The notes below the pieces were generated by a model, which saw nothing but the letters and a program-made list of their open reading frames with translations, had not been told where the DNA came from and ran no database searches. This document shows, piece after piece, positions 17,588-26,852 of a stretch of 43,919 nucleotides of DNA. Origin of the DNA: Spirabiliibacterium falconis (GTDB lineage: Bacteria; Pseudomonadota; Gammaproteobacteria; Enterobacterales; Pasteurellaceae); the NCBI RefSeq assembly GCF_014885015.1, contig NZ_JABMIJ010000026.1, positions 1 to 43,919 of the forward strand, in the 5' to 3' direction. The position numbers and the translations under genes are program-made. The first letter of the stretch is position 1; the number at the start of each line of letters is the position of its first letter.

Positions 17588-17593
17588 CCCTAA

Positions 17594-17621
17594 ACCGCAC
17601 TTTGTCTTGTTAAAGTGCGGT
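17594..17621 (+). terminator. Uptake-signal hairpin after rhlB
   Basis: ACCGCACTTT (17594-17603), 8-base loop, AAAGTGCGGT (17612-17621), starting 6 bases after the rhlB stop. The following T run is broken (CAATTATTT), so termination may be partial. A third uptake signal follows at 17643-17651. Confidence 0.6.
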
Positions 17622-17628
17622 CAATTAT

Positions 17629-17657
17629 TTCGCTTTTCGTGCAAGTGCGGTTATAAT
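17629..17657 (+). promoter_or_regulatory. Candidate promoter of the rsfS operon
   Basis: TATAAT at 17652-17657 is a perfect -10 hexamer, 37 bases before the rsfS start. The base at 17651 is the last of an uptake signal, which thus fills the spacer. The -35 candidate TTCGCT (17629-17634) is weak. Confidence 0.45.
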
Positions 17658-17694
17658 CTCGCTTTTATTTTGTCTTTTTCACATTCAAGAATAC

Positions 17695-18021
17695 ATGGGG
17701 AAACTTTTGCAAGATTCGTTAGTCAAAACAGTAACAACAATTTTAGATGATTTAAAAGCCAGCGACATTGATGTGTTTGATGTGCGTGGCAACAGTGGTA
17801 TTACGGATAATATGGTGATCTGCACGGGTACATCAAGCCGCCATGTCGGGTCAATTGCGCAAAACCTAACTGAGCAATGTAAAAAGTGCGGTTTTGAGGC
17901 ATTTGGGTCTGAGGGCATTGAAACAGCTGATTGGGTGGTGGTTGATTTCGGGCAAGTGATTGTGCATGTGATGCAGCAAGAAAGCCGCGATTTATACCAA
18001 TTAGAAAAACTTTGGGGTTAA
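17695..18021 (+). CDS. rsfS: Ribosome silencing factor RsfS
   Basis: RsfS binds ribosomal protein L14 (uL14) on the large subunit and blocks subunit joining when nutrients are scarce. The 108-residue product matches the family: [23 protein letters not shown] and [29 protein letters not shown]. The ribosome-binding site is weak. It heads a long plus-strand gene run (rsfS-rlmH-mrdA-mrdB-rlpA-dacA-ybeD-lipB-lipA) with small or overlapping junctions, the same order as in other gammaproteobacteria. Confidence 0.95.
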   Translation: MGKLLQDSLVKTVTTILDDLKASDIDVFDVRGNSGITDNMVICTGTSSRHVGSIAQNLTEQCKKCGFEAFGSEGIETADWVVVDFGQVIVHVMQQESRDLYQLEKLWG

Positions 18022-18022
18022 G

Positions 18023-18490
18023 GTGAAAATTCAGCTCATTGCTGTTGGTGTGAAAATGCCAAGTTGGATCAGTGAAGGCTTTTATGAATATCAACGCCGC
18101 TTTCCAAAAGATATGCCATTAGAGCTTATTGAAATCCCTGCGGGTAAACGTGGTAAAAATGCAGACATTAAGCGGATTCTGGATAAAGAAGGTGAGTTGA
18201 TGCTGGCAGCTTGTGGTAAATCATTGATCGTTACCCTTGATATTCCAGGTAAGCCATGGACAACGGAACAGCTAGCGAGCCAACTTGAGAGCTGGAAGCA
18301 CGATGGGCGTGATGTTAGTTTGCTCATTGGTGGACCTGAGGGGCTGTCAAGTGCGGTTAAACAAGCGGCAGATCGTAGCTGGTCTCTTTCACCACTAACG
18401 TTACCGCATCCGTTGGTGCGAGTGGTGGTCGCAGAAAGTTTGTATCGGGCATGGAGTTTATCAACCAATCACCCTTACCATCGTGAATAA
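18023..18490 (+). CDS. rlmH: 23S rRNA pseudouridine-1915 N3-methyltransferase
   Basis: RlmH is a SPOUT-family methyltransferase that modifies pseudouridine 1915 in helix 69 of 23S rRNA on the 70S ribosome. The 155-residue protein is full length: MKIQLIAVG at the start, [10 protein letters not shown] as the SAM-binding knot, and the conserved C-terminus STNHPYHRE. It starts with GTG one base after the rsfS stop, so the two are translationally coupled. Confidence 0.96.
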   Translation: MKIQLIAVGVKMPSWISEGFYEYQRRFPKDMPLELIEIPAGKRGKNADIKRILDKEGELMLAACGKSLIVTLDIPGKPWTTEQLASQLESWKHDGRDVSLLIGGPEGLSSAVKQAADRSWSLSPLTLPHPLVRVVVAESLYRAWSLSTNHPYHRE

Positions 18491-18505
18491 AGAGAAAGTG
18501 CGGTT

Positions 18506-20413
18506 GTGAAAGAGATTATTCGAGATAATAAAGCCGAGCAGAACCTGTTCTTACGTCGGGTTTTGGTGGCGTTTATTGGCGTTATTGTATTGCTTGGCTT
18601 GTTATTACTCAATCTCTATCATTTGCAAGTGCGTGATTTTGATAATTACCAAACACGCTCTAATGGTAACCGCATAAAACTTTTACCAGTGCCACCTACT
18701 CGCGGATTAATTTATGACCGCAATGGGCATGTACTGGCGGAAAATTTAACGTTTTTTGGGCTATATATCATACCTGAGAAAACGGAAAACTTAGAGCAAA
18801 CGTACGCACAATTACGCCAAATTGTAGGCTTACAGGATGAAGACATTGAGGCCTTTAAAAAAGAGCGGCGACGCAATTCACGTTATACGCCAATTCTGCT
18901 TAAACCCAATTTAACCGAAGAACAAATTGCCCGTTTTGCGGTGGAGCAGTATCGCTTTCCGAGCCTTGAAGTTCGACCTTATTTTAAGCGTCATTACCCG
19001 TATGGCGAGGATATGACGCACATTTTAGGCTATGTAGCTAAAATCAATGATAAAGACGTTGAAAAGCTGAAAAAAGACGATAAATTTGCGAATTATGCGG
19101 GCTCGAGCGACATTGGTAAACTTGGCATTGAGCGTTACTATGAAGACCAATTGCATGGCGAAGTGGGTTTTGAAGAGGTGGAAGTTAATAACCGCGGTAA
19201 AGTTATTCGTACATTACGCCAGCAACCAGCGGTGTCGGGCAAAAGTATTAAATTGACTATTGATATTGACCTGCAACGTTACATACGCCAACTGCTTGAT
19301 GGGCGACGTGGTGCAGTGGTGGTACTTGATCCTCGTGATAATAGTATTTTGGCGATGGTATCAAGCCCAACGTATGACAATAATTTATTTGTAGGGGGGA
19401 TTTCTGGCAAGGATTACCGCACTTTACTCAATGATCCCGACCGCCCATTATATAGTCGAACAACACAAGGTGCGTTTCCCCCCGCTTCTACGATCAAACC
19501 CTTTGCTGCTGTCGCCGCTCTGCAAGAGGGTGTGATTAGCACCAGTACAACCATTTATGATCCGGGTTATTGGGTTTTACCTGGCACAGAGCGACGCTAT
19601 CGTGATTGGTTGAAAAGTGGGCATGGGCGGCTGAATTTGAATAAAGCCATTATGGAATCGGCGGATACCTATTTCTATCAAGTGGTTTATGATATGGGAA
19701 TTACGCGCTTTTCTAATTGGATGAAAAAATTTGGCTTTGGTTTGCCAACAGGGGTGGATATTCGGGAGGAGACCACGGGTGTGATGCCTGATCGTGAATG
19801 GAAACGTAAACGTTTTAAAAAGTCATGGGTCATTGGGGATACCATTCCCGTCGGCATTGGGCAAGGATACTGGACAGCGACACCATTACAGGTGGTGAAA
19901 GCATTGAGCATTCTGATTAATAATGGCAAGGTCAATACACCGCACTTTATGAAAGAAATTATTGGTAATGAGATTGAACCCTATCAGGATCCTAAATTAT
20001 ACGAAGATATTACAGGGGTACCAAATGCCTATTGGCAAGCGGCAAAACAAGGGATGTTTTCCGTATTATATGGTGCATCAGGCACAGCACGCAAAGCATT
20101 TACGGGCATGCCTTATTATGCAGCAGGAAAATCAGGTACAGCGCAGGTATTCGGTTTAAAAGAAAACCAAAAATATGATGCAAAAAGTTTAGCTAAGCAC
20201 CTGCATGATCATGCATGGTTTATCGCATTTGCACCGTATAATGATCCGAAAATTGCACTCTCTATCTTTTTAGAAAATGCAGGTGGTGGTTCAAGCAATG
20301 CAGCACCACTTGCACGTCAAATTATGGATTATTATTTGTTAAAAATGGGGCATATTAAGGATGATGCCAAAACACAAAGTGCGGTCATAGGCGAGGAGGG
20401 CAACAGTGAGTGA
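18506..20413 (+). CDS. mrdA: Penicillin-binding protein 2, elongation transpeptidase
   Basis: PBP2 crosslinks peptidoglycan during lateral wall growth with RodA. The 635-residue protein has one N-terminal membrane helix (about 19-39), a dimerisation/pedestal domain, and a transpeptidase domain with the active Ser328-x-x-Lys331 (PASTIKP), the SAD motif (ESADTYFYQ) and the KSGTA motif near residue 547. The GTG start at 18506 follows an uptake signal (18496-18504) that occupies the usual ribosome-binding-site position; only GAGA lies further upstream. The 3' end overlaps mrdB by 8 bases. Confidence 0.96.
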   Translation: MKEIIRDNKAEQNLFLRRVLVAFIGVIVLLGLLLLNLYHLQVRDFDNYQTRSNGNRIKLLPVPPTRGLIYDRNGHVLAENLTFFGLYIIPEKTENLEQTYAQLRQIVGLQDEDIEAFKKERRRNSRYTPILLKPNLTEEQIARFAVEQYRFPSLEVRPYFKRHYPYGEDMTHILGYVAKINDKDVEKLKKDDKFANYAGSSDIGKLGIERYYEDQLHGEVGFEEVEVNNRGKVIRTLRQQPAVSGKSIKLTIDIDLQRYIRQLLDGRRGAVVVLDPRDNSILAMVSSPTYDNNLFVGGISGKDYRTLLNDPDRPLYSRTTQGAFPPASTIKPFAAVAALQEGVISTSTTIYDPGYWVLPGTERRYRDWLKSGHGRLNLNKAIMESADTYFYQVVYDMGITRFSNWMKKFGFGLPTGVDIREETTGVMPDREWKRKRFKKSWVIGDTIPVGIGQGYWTATPLQVVKALSILINNGKVNTPHFMKEIIGNEIEPYQDPKLYEDITGVPNAYWQAAKQGMFSVLYGASGTARKAFTGMPYYAAGKSGTAQVFGLKENQKYDAKSLAKHLHDHAWFIAFAPYNDPKIALSIFLENAGGGSSNAAPLARQIMDYYLLKMGHIKDDAKTQSAVIGEEGNSE

Positions 20414-21521
20414 GGAGAAACGCTTTCTCGGTGGGCTATGGGCACGTTGCCACTTGGATTTTTGGCTCTTTTTGGGTTTGGTGGTGATCAGTAGCTATGG
20501 TTTGATTGTGCTATATAGTGCCTCAGGTGCAAGTGAGGTAATGTTTCAAAGCCGTATGATTCAAATTGGATTGGGTTTTACGGTCATGATTGTGATGGCG
20601 CAGTTACCGCCACGTTTTTATGAGCGGATTGCACCGTATTGGTATGTGCTTGGTATTTTGTTATTAATTTTAGTTGATGTCTTTGGAACGACAAGTAAAG
20701 GTGCGCAGCGATGGCTGAATCTAGGGCTATTTCGCTTTCAGCCCTCAGAGATTGTTAAATTGTCTGTACCACTGATGGTTGCGGTATATTTGGGGCGACA
20801 GAAATTGCCGCCAAGCCTGATTAGTACGTTTATCGCACTGGGTATGATTTTTGTTCCCACCATTTTGGTTGCTATTCAACCTGATTTAGGGACCTCTATT
20901 TTAGTTAGCGCATCAGGCATATTTGTTGTATTCTTAGCTGGCATGAGCTGGCGATTAATTGCAATTGCGGTGGTCGGATTAGCTGGTTTTATCCCGATTA
21001 TGTGGTATTTTCTGATGCATGACTATCAGCGGACACGAGTCATGACGCTGTTTGATCCAGAGTCTGATCCATTAGGTGCGGGGTATCATATTATTCAGTC
21101 AAAAATTGCGATTGGCTCAGGCGGTTTATTTGGTAAAGGTTGGATGCAAGGTACACAATCACAACTGGAATTTTTGCCAGAACCGCATACAGATTTTATT
21201 TTTGCGGTGCTCGGTGAAGAGCATGGCTTAATTGGGGTGTTAATTCTACTTGCCATTTATATGTTTATTATCATTCGTGGTTTAATCATTGCAGGCAAGG
21301 CAGAAACCTCATTTGGACGCACATTAACAGGTGCGATAATATTAATCTTTTTTGTTTATATTTTTGTCAACATCGGTATGGTGAGCGGGATATTACCAGT
21401 TGTTGGCGTTCCTTTGCCGCTTGTTAGCTATGGCGGAACGTCGTTTGTGACGTTAATGGCTGGGTTTGGACTCATTATGTCTATTCATACCCACAAGCGC
21501 AAAATAACCCAATATCATTAA
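20406..21521 (+). CDS. mrdB: RodA, SEDS peptidoglycan glycosyltransferase
   Basis: RodA polymerises glycan strands from lipid II for rod-shape elongation, paired with PBP2. The 371-residue protein has about ten hydrophobic helices and the SEDS hallmarks: [29 protein letters not shown] with the conserved Asp, and [11 protein letters not shown] near the end. It starts with GTG inside mrdA (8-base overlap), consistent with paired expression of the two partners. No uptake signal is found in it. Confidence 0.96.
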   Translation: MSEEKRFLGGLWARCHLDFWLFLGLVVISSYGLIVLYSASGASEVMFQSRMIQIGLGFTVMIVMAQLPPRFYERIAPYWYVLGILLLILVDVFGTTSKGAQRWLNLGLFRFQPSEIVKLSVPLMVAVYLGRQKLPPSLISTFIALGMIFVPTILVAIQPDLGTSILVSASGIFVVFLAGMSWRLIAIAVVGLAGFIPIMWYFLMHDYQRTRVMTLFDPESDPLGAGYHIIQSKIAIGSGGLFGKGWMQGTQSQLEFLPEPHTDFIFAVLGEEHGLIGVLILLAIYMFIIIRGLIIAGKAETSFGRTLTGAIILIFFVYIFVNIGMVSGILPVVGVPLPLVSYGGTSFVTLMAGFGLIMSIHTHKRKITQYH

Positions 21522-21540
21522 GATATTGAGAGGACTTTTT

Positions 21541-22443
21541 ATGAAATACACTAAACTTACATTTTGTGGGCTGTTGGCTCTGTGTTTGAGTGTTCAGACC
21601 GCACTTGCTAGTTCAGGTAACGCGCTGGAGAAGTATTACGGTGTGAAAGGGCCAACACTAAGCCAAACAGCGAAAGGCAAAAGCCACTCCTACACCGTGA
21701 AAGGGACAACCTATAAAACGTTAACTCACGAGGCGGCAAAAGCATACTCGGTTACCGGCATCGCCAGTTTTTATGCCAAAAAATTTAATGGGCGTAAAAC
21801 CGCTAGTGGTGAAATTTATAATGAAAATTTACTCACAGCAGCACATAAACATTTGCCTATTCCGTCTTATGTTTTAGTGACCAATATCCAAAATGGGCGA
21901 AAAGTGGTGGTGCGTATAAATGATCGTGGTCCATTTATTGGGGATCGTAAAATTGATTTATCCAAGGCAGCAGCGCGTGAGTTAGGCATGCTGAATCGTG
22001 GGACAGCTAAAGTCAAATTAGACATTGTGCATGTTGATCGTCATGGGAACATTAGTGGTCCAGGCGGGGAAAAACTACTGACCATTGCGAAGCAGAAAAA
22101 TTTACCCTTACCAGGGCAAAAAGATGCGCAAAACGCCGTTGAAATCGCACAAACCAAAAAGCAAAGTGCGGTCAAAACAGCACAAAACGCACCGCAAAAC
22201 GTGAGCGTGTCTGCCCATACTTATGAGTTGCAAAGTGTTAATTTAAAGAGTGATCAACAAGCGAAAGCATTAATCGCAAAATTAACGATGGATAATATCG
22301 ACAGTGAGATTATCCGCGAAGGAGATCACTACAAAGTCAAATTTGGACCTATTGCTAATAGAACAATGGTTAACCAGCTCAAATCACAATTAGTGAAAGA
22401 AGGGCATCGTGATAATATTTTATATTCTTATAACGCTAAATAA
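21541..22443 (+). CDS. rlpA: RlpA-family septal ring lytic transglycosylase
   Basis: RlpA cleaves denuded glycan strands at the division site. The 300-residue precursor has a signal peptide, a double-psi beta-barrel domain ([43 protein letters not shown] with the catalytic Asp region), a Gln/Lys/Ala-rich linker, and a C-terminal SPOR domain (about 225-300) that binds denuded glycan. The signal peptide seems to end in ALA-SSG with no Cys at the cleavage site, so unlike E. coli RlpA it may be soluble rather than a lipoprotein. An uptake signal (21598) encodes TAL within the signal peptide. The ATG at 21541 has AGAGGA upstream and is preferred over an in-frame start 5 codons earlier. Confidence 0.92.
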   Translation: MKYTKLTFCGLLALCLSVQTALASSGNALEKYYGVKGPTLSQTAKGKSHSYTVKGTTYKTLTHEAAKAYSVTGIASFYAKKFNGRKTASGEIYNENLLTAAHKHLPIPSYVLVTNIQNGRKVVVRINDRGPFIGDRKIDLSKAAARELGMLNRGTAKVKLDIVHVDRHGNISGPGGEKLLTIAKQKNLPLPGQKDAQNAVEIAQTKKQSAVKTAQNAPQNVSVSAHTYELQSVNLKSDQQAKALIAKLTMDNIDSEIIREGDHYKVKFGPIANRTMVNQLKSQLVKEGHRDNILYSYNAK

Positions 22444-22460
22444 GACAAAGGATGTTTGCT

Positions 22461-23642
22461 ATGTTTAAACACTCGAAATCAGCTATAACGTTGTTAGCAG
22501 CAACTTTATCTGTTTCATCTTTCAGTTTTGCTGAAAGCCAAGCACAAGAATTCAATATTCCTGTGCCAGAATTGAATGCCAAAAGTTTTGTCTTGTTAGA
22601 CTACCACACAGGGGCGGTGTTAGCACAAAAAGATATGGATGAGCGTTATGCGCCAGCAAGTCTGACAAAAATGATGACCAGCTATGTTGTGGGTGATGCG
22701 ATAAAGCAAGGCAAAATTCACAATGATGATATTGTCACCATTAGTGAAAACGCGTGGGGTAAAAAATTTCCAGGCTCGTCAAAAATGTTTTTAAATGTCA
22801 ACCAACAGGTGAGCGTTAAAGATCTTAACTATGGTGTGATTATTGCTTCAGGCAATGATGCGTGTGTTGCACTGGCGGAGCATTTAACGGGCAGTGAGCA
22901 TAATTTTATTGCATTAATGAACCAATATGTACAGCAATTTGGCTTGAAAAACACCCATTTTGCCACGGTGCATGGTCTAGATGCGGACGGGCAATATTCA
23001 TCAGCGTATGATATGGCTGTGATTGGGAGTCGCTTAATTCGTGATTTACCTGAAGAATATCATATTTATGCAGAGAAAGATTTTACGTTTAATAAAATTA
23101 AACAAAATAATCGCAATGGGTTGTTGTGGGATAAAACACTCCAAGTGGACGGCATTAAAACAGGACATACTGATCAAGCAGGTTATAATTTAGTCGCTTC
23201 AGCGGTTAATGGGGATACCCGTTTTGTGTCAGTGGTAATGGGGGTGCCAACTTACAAAGGACGTGAAGTCGAAAGTAAGAAAATTTTACAATGGGGCTTT
23301 AATCATTTTGAAACGTTAAAACCGTTTAAAGCAGGCACAGTGATTTCTGAGCAAAGTGTGTATTATGGCGCAGAAAATAAAGTTAAACTAGGCACTATTG
23401 AAGCAGGCTACATTACTATTCCGAAAGGAAAAATGGGCGACCTTAAAGCACGTTATGAGTTAAATAATCGCTTTTTAGAAGCACCTTTAGCAAAAGGACA
23501 GAGTGTAGGGAAAGTCGTCTACCAGCTTGATGGAAAAGATGTCGCTAGCGTTGATTTGCAAGTATTAGAAAATGTTGACGAGGCAGGCTTCTTTGGCAAA
23601 ATGGTCGACTGGGTTGTCTTAACGGTTAAAAGCCTATTTTGA
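22461..23642 (+). CDS. dacA: D-alanyl-D-alanine carboxypeptidase PBP5/6
   Basis: DacA trims the terminal D-Ala from peptidoglycan pentapeptides and so limits crosslinking. The 393-residue precursor has a signal peptide (cleavage near AES, about 25), the active motifs Ser67-x-x-Lys70 (ASLTK), SGN (130-132) and KTG (233-235), a beta-rich C-terminal domain, and a final amphipathic helix (FFGKMVDWVVLTVKSLF) that anchors it to the inner membrane. The ATG at 22461 has AAGGA at proper spacing; one at 22452 is less well placed. Confidence 0.96.
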   Translation: MFKHSKSAITLLAATLSVSSFSFAESQAQEFNIPVPELNAKSFVLLDYHTGAVLAQKDMDERYAPASLTKMMTSYVVGDAIKQGKIHNDDIVTISENAWGKKFPGSSKMFLNVNQQVSVKDLNYGVIIASGNDACVALAEHLTGSEHNFIALMNQYVQQFGLKNTHFATVHGLDADGQYSSAYDMAVIGSRLIRDLPEEYHIYAEKDFTFNKIKQNNRNGLLWDKTLQVDGIKTGHTDQAGYNLVASAVNGDTRFVSVVMGVPTYKGREVESKKILQWGFNHFETLKPFKAGTVISEQSVYYGAENKVKLGTIEAGYITIPKGKMGDLKARYELNNRFLEAPLAKGQSVGKVVYQLDGKDVASVDLQVLENVDEAGFFGKMVDWVVLTVKSLF

Positions 23643-23654
23643 TGAGGTAATATA

Positions 23655-23951
23655 ATGACAAAAGAAATTAATTTGACCGATCTCGGTGAGGATAAAACCT
23701 TAAAAGACTTACTGACGTTTCCATGTAGTTTCACTTTCAAAGTGATGGGGCTGGCAGATACTGAATTGAAAGACAAGGTGGTTGCTGAAGTACAGAAAGT
23801 GCTGCCTGGTGATTATGTGCCAGAGGTTAAACCGAGCTCAAAAGGCAAATATGAAGCGGTGTCAATCACGATTCAGGCACAAAACATCGAACAAATCGAC
23901 ACATTATACAAAACGTTGGCGGAAATTGATGGCGTAAGAATGGTGCTATAA
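23655..23951 (+). CDS. ybeD: DUF493 family protein YbeD
   Basis: A 98-residue protein of the YbeD/DUF493 family, with an ACT-like alpha/beta fold ([44 protein letters not shown]). Its role is not established; it is conserved between dacA and lipB in gammaproteobacteria. The N-terminus is about 10 residues longer than in E. coli. GAGGTAAT precedes the start, 12 bases after the dacA stop. Confidence 0.93.
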   Translation: MTKEINLTDLGEDKTLKDLLTFPCSFTFKVMGLADTELKDKVVAEVQKVLPGDYVPEVKPSSKGKYEAVSITIQAQNIEQIDTLYKTLAEIDGVRMVL

Positions 23952-23965
23952 AGCAAAGTGCGGTC

Positions 23966-24640
23966 ATGGAACAACGGGAAACAACCTTAATCATTCGTCA
24001 ACTTGGCATTCAACCTTACGTTGATGTATGGGAGAAAATGCAAGCGTTTACGGATGCGCGCGATGAGGACACGCTGGACGAAATTTGGCTGGTGCAGCAT
24101 CCGTCGGTCTTTACCCAAGGGCAGGCGGGCAAAGCGGAGCATCTATTGTGTCAAAGTGATATTCCCGTGGTGCAGTCAGACCGTGGTGGGCAGATCACTT
24201 ATCACGGTGTCGGGCAGCAGGTGATGTATGTGTTGATCGACATCAAACGCCATAAGGATCACAACCGCACTTTTAATGTGCGTGAGTTGGTCAGTGCACT
24301 GGAAAATACTGTAATCTCAACGTTACAAGATTACGGTATTGAAAGTGCGGCTAAATCGGATGCGCCAGGGGTTTACGTTGCTGGGCGTAAAATCTGCTCC
24401 TTGGGTTTGCGTATTCGCAAAGGGTGTTCCTTTCACGGACTTGCGTTGAACATTAATATGGATCTCACACCATTTTCTTACATTAATCCATGCGGGTATG
24501 CTGGGCTAGAAATGTGCCAGTTGAGCGAATTAATTGCAGACCGCACTTTACAATGTGACGCAGTTGCTCCACAATTGGTGCAACATTTTTGTAACATTAT
24601 GCACTACACGACTGTTCACCACCGACATGGGTGGGTGTAA
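23966..24640 (+). CDS. lipB: Octanoyltransferase LipB
   Basis: LipB moves octanoate from acyl carrier protein to the lipoyl domains of 2-oxoacid dehydrogenases and GcvH. The 224-residue protein has [12 protein letters not shown] (73-84; the usual Pro of YHGPGQ is Val here), the active-site Lys142 (AGRKICSLG) and Cys176 (NPCGY). The start codon follows an uptake signal by a single base (23956-23964), and there is no recognisable ribosome-binding site. The window's rsfS-to-lipA run makes co-transcription likely. Confidence 0.94.
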   Translation: MEQRETTLIIRQLGIQPYVDVWEKMQAFTDARDEDTLDEIWLVQHPSVFTQGQAGKAEHLLCQSDIPVVQSDRGGQITYHGVGQQVMYVLIDIKRHKDHNRTFNVRELVSALENTVISTLQDYGIESAAKSDAPGVYVAGRKICSLGLRIRKGCSFHGLALNINMDLTPFSYINPCGYAGLEMCQLSELIADRTLQCDAVAPQLVQHFCNIMHYTTVHHRHGWV

Positions 24641-24656
24641 AATAACTGAGAAAACT

Positions 24657-25619
24657 ATGGGCAAACCGTTTAAAATGGAGCGTGGCGTAAAATACCGCGA
24701 CGCCGCAAAAACTTCAATTATCCCTGTTAAAAATATCAATCCTGATCAAGCGTTACTGCCAAAACCCGCATGGATGAAAATTAAATTGCCAGCGAGTAGC
24801 GCAAAAATAGACGGGATAAAAAATGCGATGCGTAAGCATGGGCTACATTCGGTGTGTGAAGAAGCATCTTGTCCAAATTTAGCAGAGTGTTTTAATCACG
24901 GCACTGCAACATTTATGATCCTAGGGGCAATCTGTACCCGACGTTGTCCGTTCTGTGATGTAGCACACGGTAAGCCGCTACCACCTGATCTCGAAGAGCC
25001 ACGCAAACTTGCGATGACGATTCGTGATATGAAATTGCGTTATGTTGTGATTACTTCGGTTGACCGTGATGATTTGCGTGATGGTGGGGCGGGGCATTTT
25101 GCTGAATGTGTGAAAGCCATTCGTGAATTAAACCCTGACATTAAAATTGAAATTTTAGTCCCTGATTTTCGAGGAAAAATTGATCGGGCTTTAGAAGTGC
25201 TTGCCACTGCGCCGCCTGATGTGTTTAATCACAATTTGGAAAATATTCCGCGGTTATATAAAGAAATTCGTCCGGGTGCGGATTATCAGTGGTCATTGCG
25301 GTTATTGCGTGAGTTTAAAGCCTTATTTCCGCATATTCCAACGAAATCGGGGTTGATGGTGGGCTTAGGTGAAACTAACGAAGAAATTTTAGCAGTGATG
25401 CAAGATTTGCGTGACAATGGAGTGACAATGCTCACCTTGGGGCAATATTTACAGCCAAGTCGCCACCATTTGCCCGTCGATCGCTATGTGTCCCCAGCAG
25501 AATTTGATGAGATGAAACAAAAAGCGATTGCAATGGGGTTTGAACACGCCGCCTGTGGTCCATTCGTTCGCTCATCCTACCATGCTGATTTACAAGCACA
25601 AGGCAAAGAAGTGAAGTGA
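24657..25619 (+). CDS. lipA: Lipoyl synthase
   Basis: LipA is the radical-SAM enzyme that adds two sulfur atoms to the octanoyl chain made by LipB. The 320-residue protein has the auxiliary cluster ligands Cys67, Cys72, Cys78 ([12 protein letters not shown]) and the radical-SAM ligands Cys93, Cys97, Cys100 (CTRRCPFC), plus the conserved C-terminal Ser in PFVRSSYHA. The start [15 protein letters not shown] matches the family. An upstream in-frame ATG at 24534, inside lipB, would add 41 unrelated residues and is rejected. Confidence 0.97.
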   Translation: MGKPFKMERGVKYRDAAKTSIIPVKNINPDQALLPKPAWMKIKLPASSAKIDGIKNAMRKHGLHSVCEEASCPNLAECFNHGTATFMILGAICTRRCPFCDVAHGKPLPPDLEEPRKLAMTIRDMKLRYVVITSVDRDDLRDGGAGHFAECVKAIRELNPDIKIEILVPDFRGKIDRALEVLATAPPDVFNHNLENIPRLYKEIRPGADYQWSLRLLREFKALFPHIPTKSGLMVGLGETNEEILAVMQDLRDNGVTMLTLGQYLQPSRHHLPVDRYVSPAEFDEMKQKAIAMGFEHAACGPFVRSSYHADLQAQGKEVK

Positions 25620-25643
25620 TGTGAACCGCACTTTAAGGTGTTT

Positions 25644-26852
25644 ATGAAAAAACATTACGATGTGGCGATTATTGGCGCAGGTGCAGCAGGGCTTTTTTGT
25701 GCGGGAATTTTAGGGCAGGCGGGCTTGCGCGTGTTGCTTTTAGATAATGGCAAAAAGATAGGGCGTAAAATTCTCATGTCGGGTGGAGGCTTTTGCAATT
25801 TTACCAATCTTGATGTGAGTGCAGAGCATTATCTTTGTCAAAATCCACACTTTGTGAAATCAGCTCTAGCACGTTTTACGCAATGGGATTTTATTGCACT
25901 GGTTAATCAATATCATATTGCGTACCACGAAAAAGAGCGAGGGCAACTTTTTTGTGATCACGGTGCGAGTGAGATTGTGCAGTTGTTGCAGTCGGAATGT
26001 GAAAAAGGGCAAGTGGAGATTGCGCTGCGAGAAATCATCAGTGGAGTGGAGTATCAGCAACAGCACTTTATGATTTCGGGTAATCAACGCTATATGGCGA
26101 CGCATCTAGTGGTGGCAACAGGTGGGCTTTCAATGCCTAAACTTGGTGCAACACCGTTTGGTTATCAATTAGCTGAGCAATTTTCTTTGGAGGTGTTATC
26201 GCCGCGAGCCAGCCTTGTGCCGTTTACATTTCGTGAGCAAGACCGTGATTTAGCTGAGCTGGCTGGTGTTTCGTTACCAGTAATAGTACAGGCAAAGAGC
26301 GGTATGCAATTTCACCATCAATTATTGTTCACGCATCGTGGCTTGTCAGGCCCTGCGATGTTGCAGATTTCAAATTATTGGCAACCTACCGAACCTTTGC
26401 ACATTGATTTATTGCCCCAACAGTCGATTAGTACCATGTTGCTTGCGCTTCGTCAGCACTCACCAAAACAGCAACTGAAAACCGCACTTTGCCATATTTT
26501 ACCAAAGCGGTTGGTGGCATTGTGGGAAGCTCAGCAACGGTTTGCTAATGTCTTGTTGGCGAATATCAGTAATGCACAGCTAACCGCACTTGAGCAATTG
26601 GTTCATCAATGGCAGTTCCAACCTAATGGCACAGAGGGCTATCGTAGTGCAGAAGTTACCTTAGGTGGGGTAAATACGACACAAATTTCATCGAAGACGA
26701 TGCAGGCGGTTACACAGCCGAATCTGTATTTTATTGGTGAAGTGTTAGACGTGACAGGCTGGCTTGGAGGCTATAATTTTCAGTGGGCGTGGAGCTCAGC
26801 CTATGCTTGTGCGCAAGGGATTATCGCGCAAGAAAATTACGCTCACGATTAA
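25644..26852 (+). CDS. NAD(P)/FAD-dependent oxidoreductase, HI0933/YhiN family
   Basis: A 402-residue flavoprotein. The N-terminal GAGAAGLFCA (about 9-18) is the FAD-binding Rossmann motif; KIGRKILMSGGGFCNFTN is the signature of the HI0933-like (YhiN) family; the C-terminal YFIGEVLDVTGWLGGYNFQWAWSSAY closes the FAD site. The reaction is unknown. The ATG at 25644 follows AAGG; an uptake signal (25625) lies between lipA and this gene, so it may be transcribed with the lip genes. Its 3' end overlaps the 3' end of yejM on the other strand by 32 bases. Confidence 0.9.
   Translation: MKKHYDVAIIGAGAAGLFCAGILGQAGLRVLLLDNGKKIGRKILMSGGGFCNFTNLDVSAEHYLCQNPHFVKSALARFTQWDFIALVNQYHIAYHEKERGQLFCDHGASEIVQLLQSECEKGQVEIALREIISGVEYQQQHFMISGNQRYMATHLVVATGGLSMPKLGATPFGYQLAEQFSLEVLSPRASLVPFTFREQDRDLAELAGVSLPVIVQAKSGMQFHHQLLFTHRGLSGPAMLQISNYWQPTEPLHIDLLPQQSISTMLLALRQHSPKQQLKTALCHILPKRLVALWEAQQRFANVLLANISNAQLTALEQLVHQWQFQPNGTEGYRSAEVTLGGVNTTQISSKTMQAVTQPNLYFIGEVLDVTGWLGGYNFQWAWSSAYACAQGIIAQENYAHD

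Noticed and set aside
24534-24656. 41-residue extension of LipA inside lipB
   Set aside because: The residues are simply the other frame of lip[11 protein letters not shown] is the family start.
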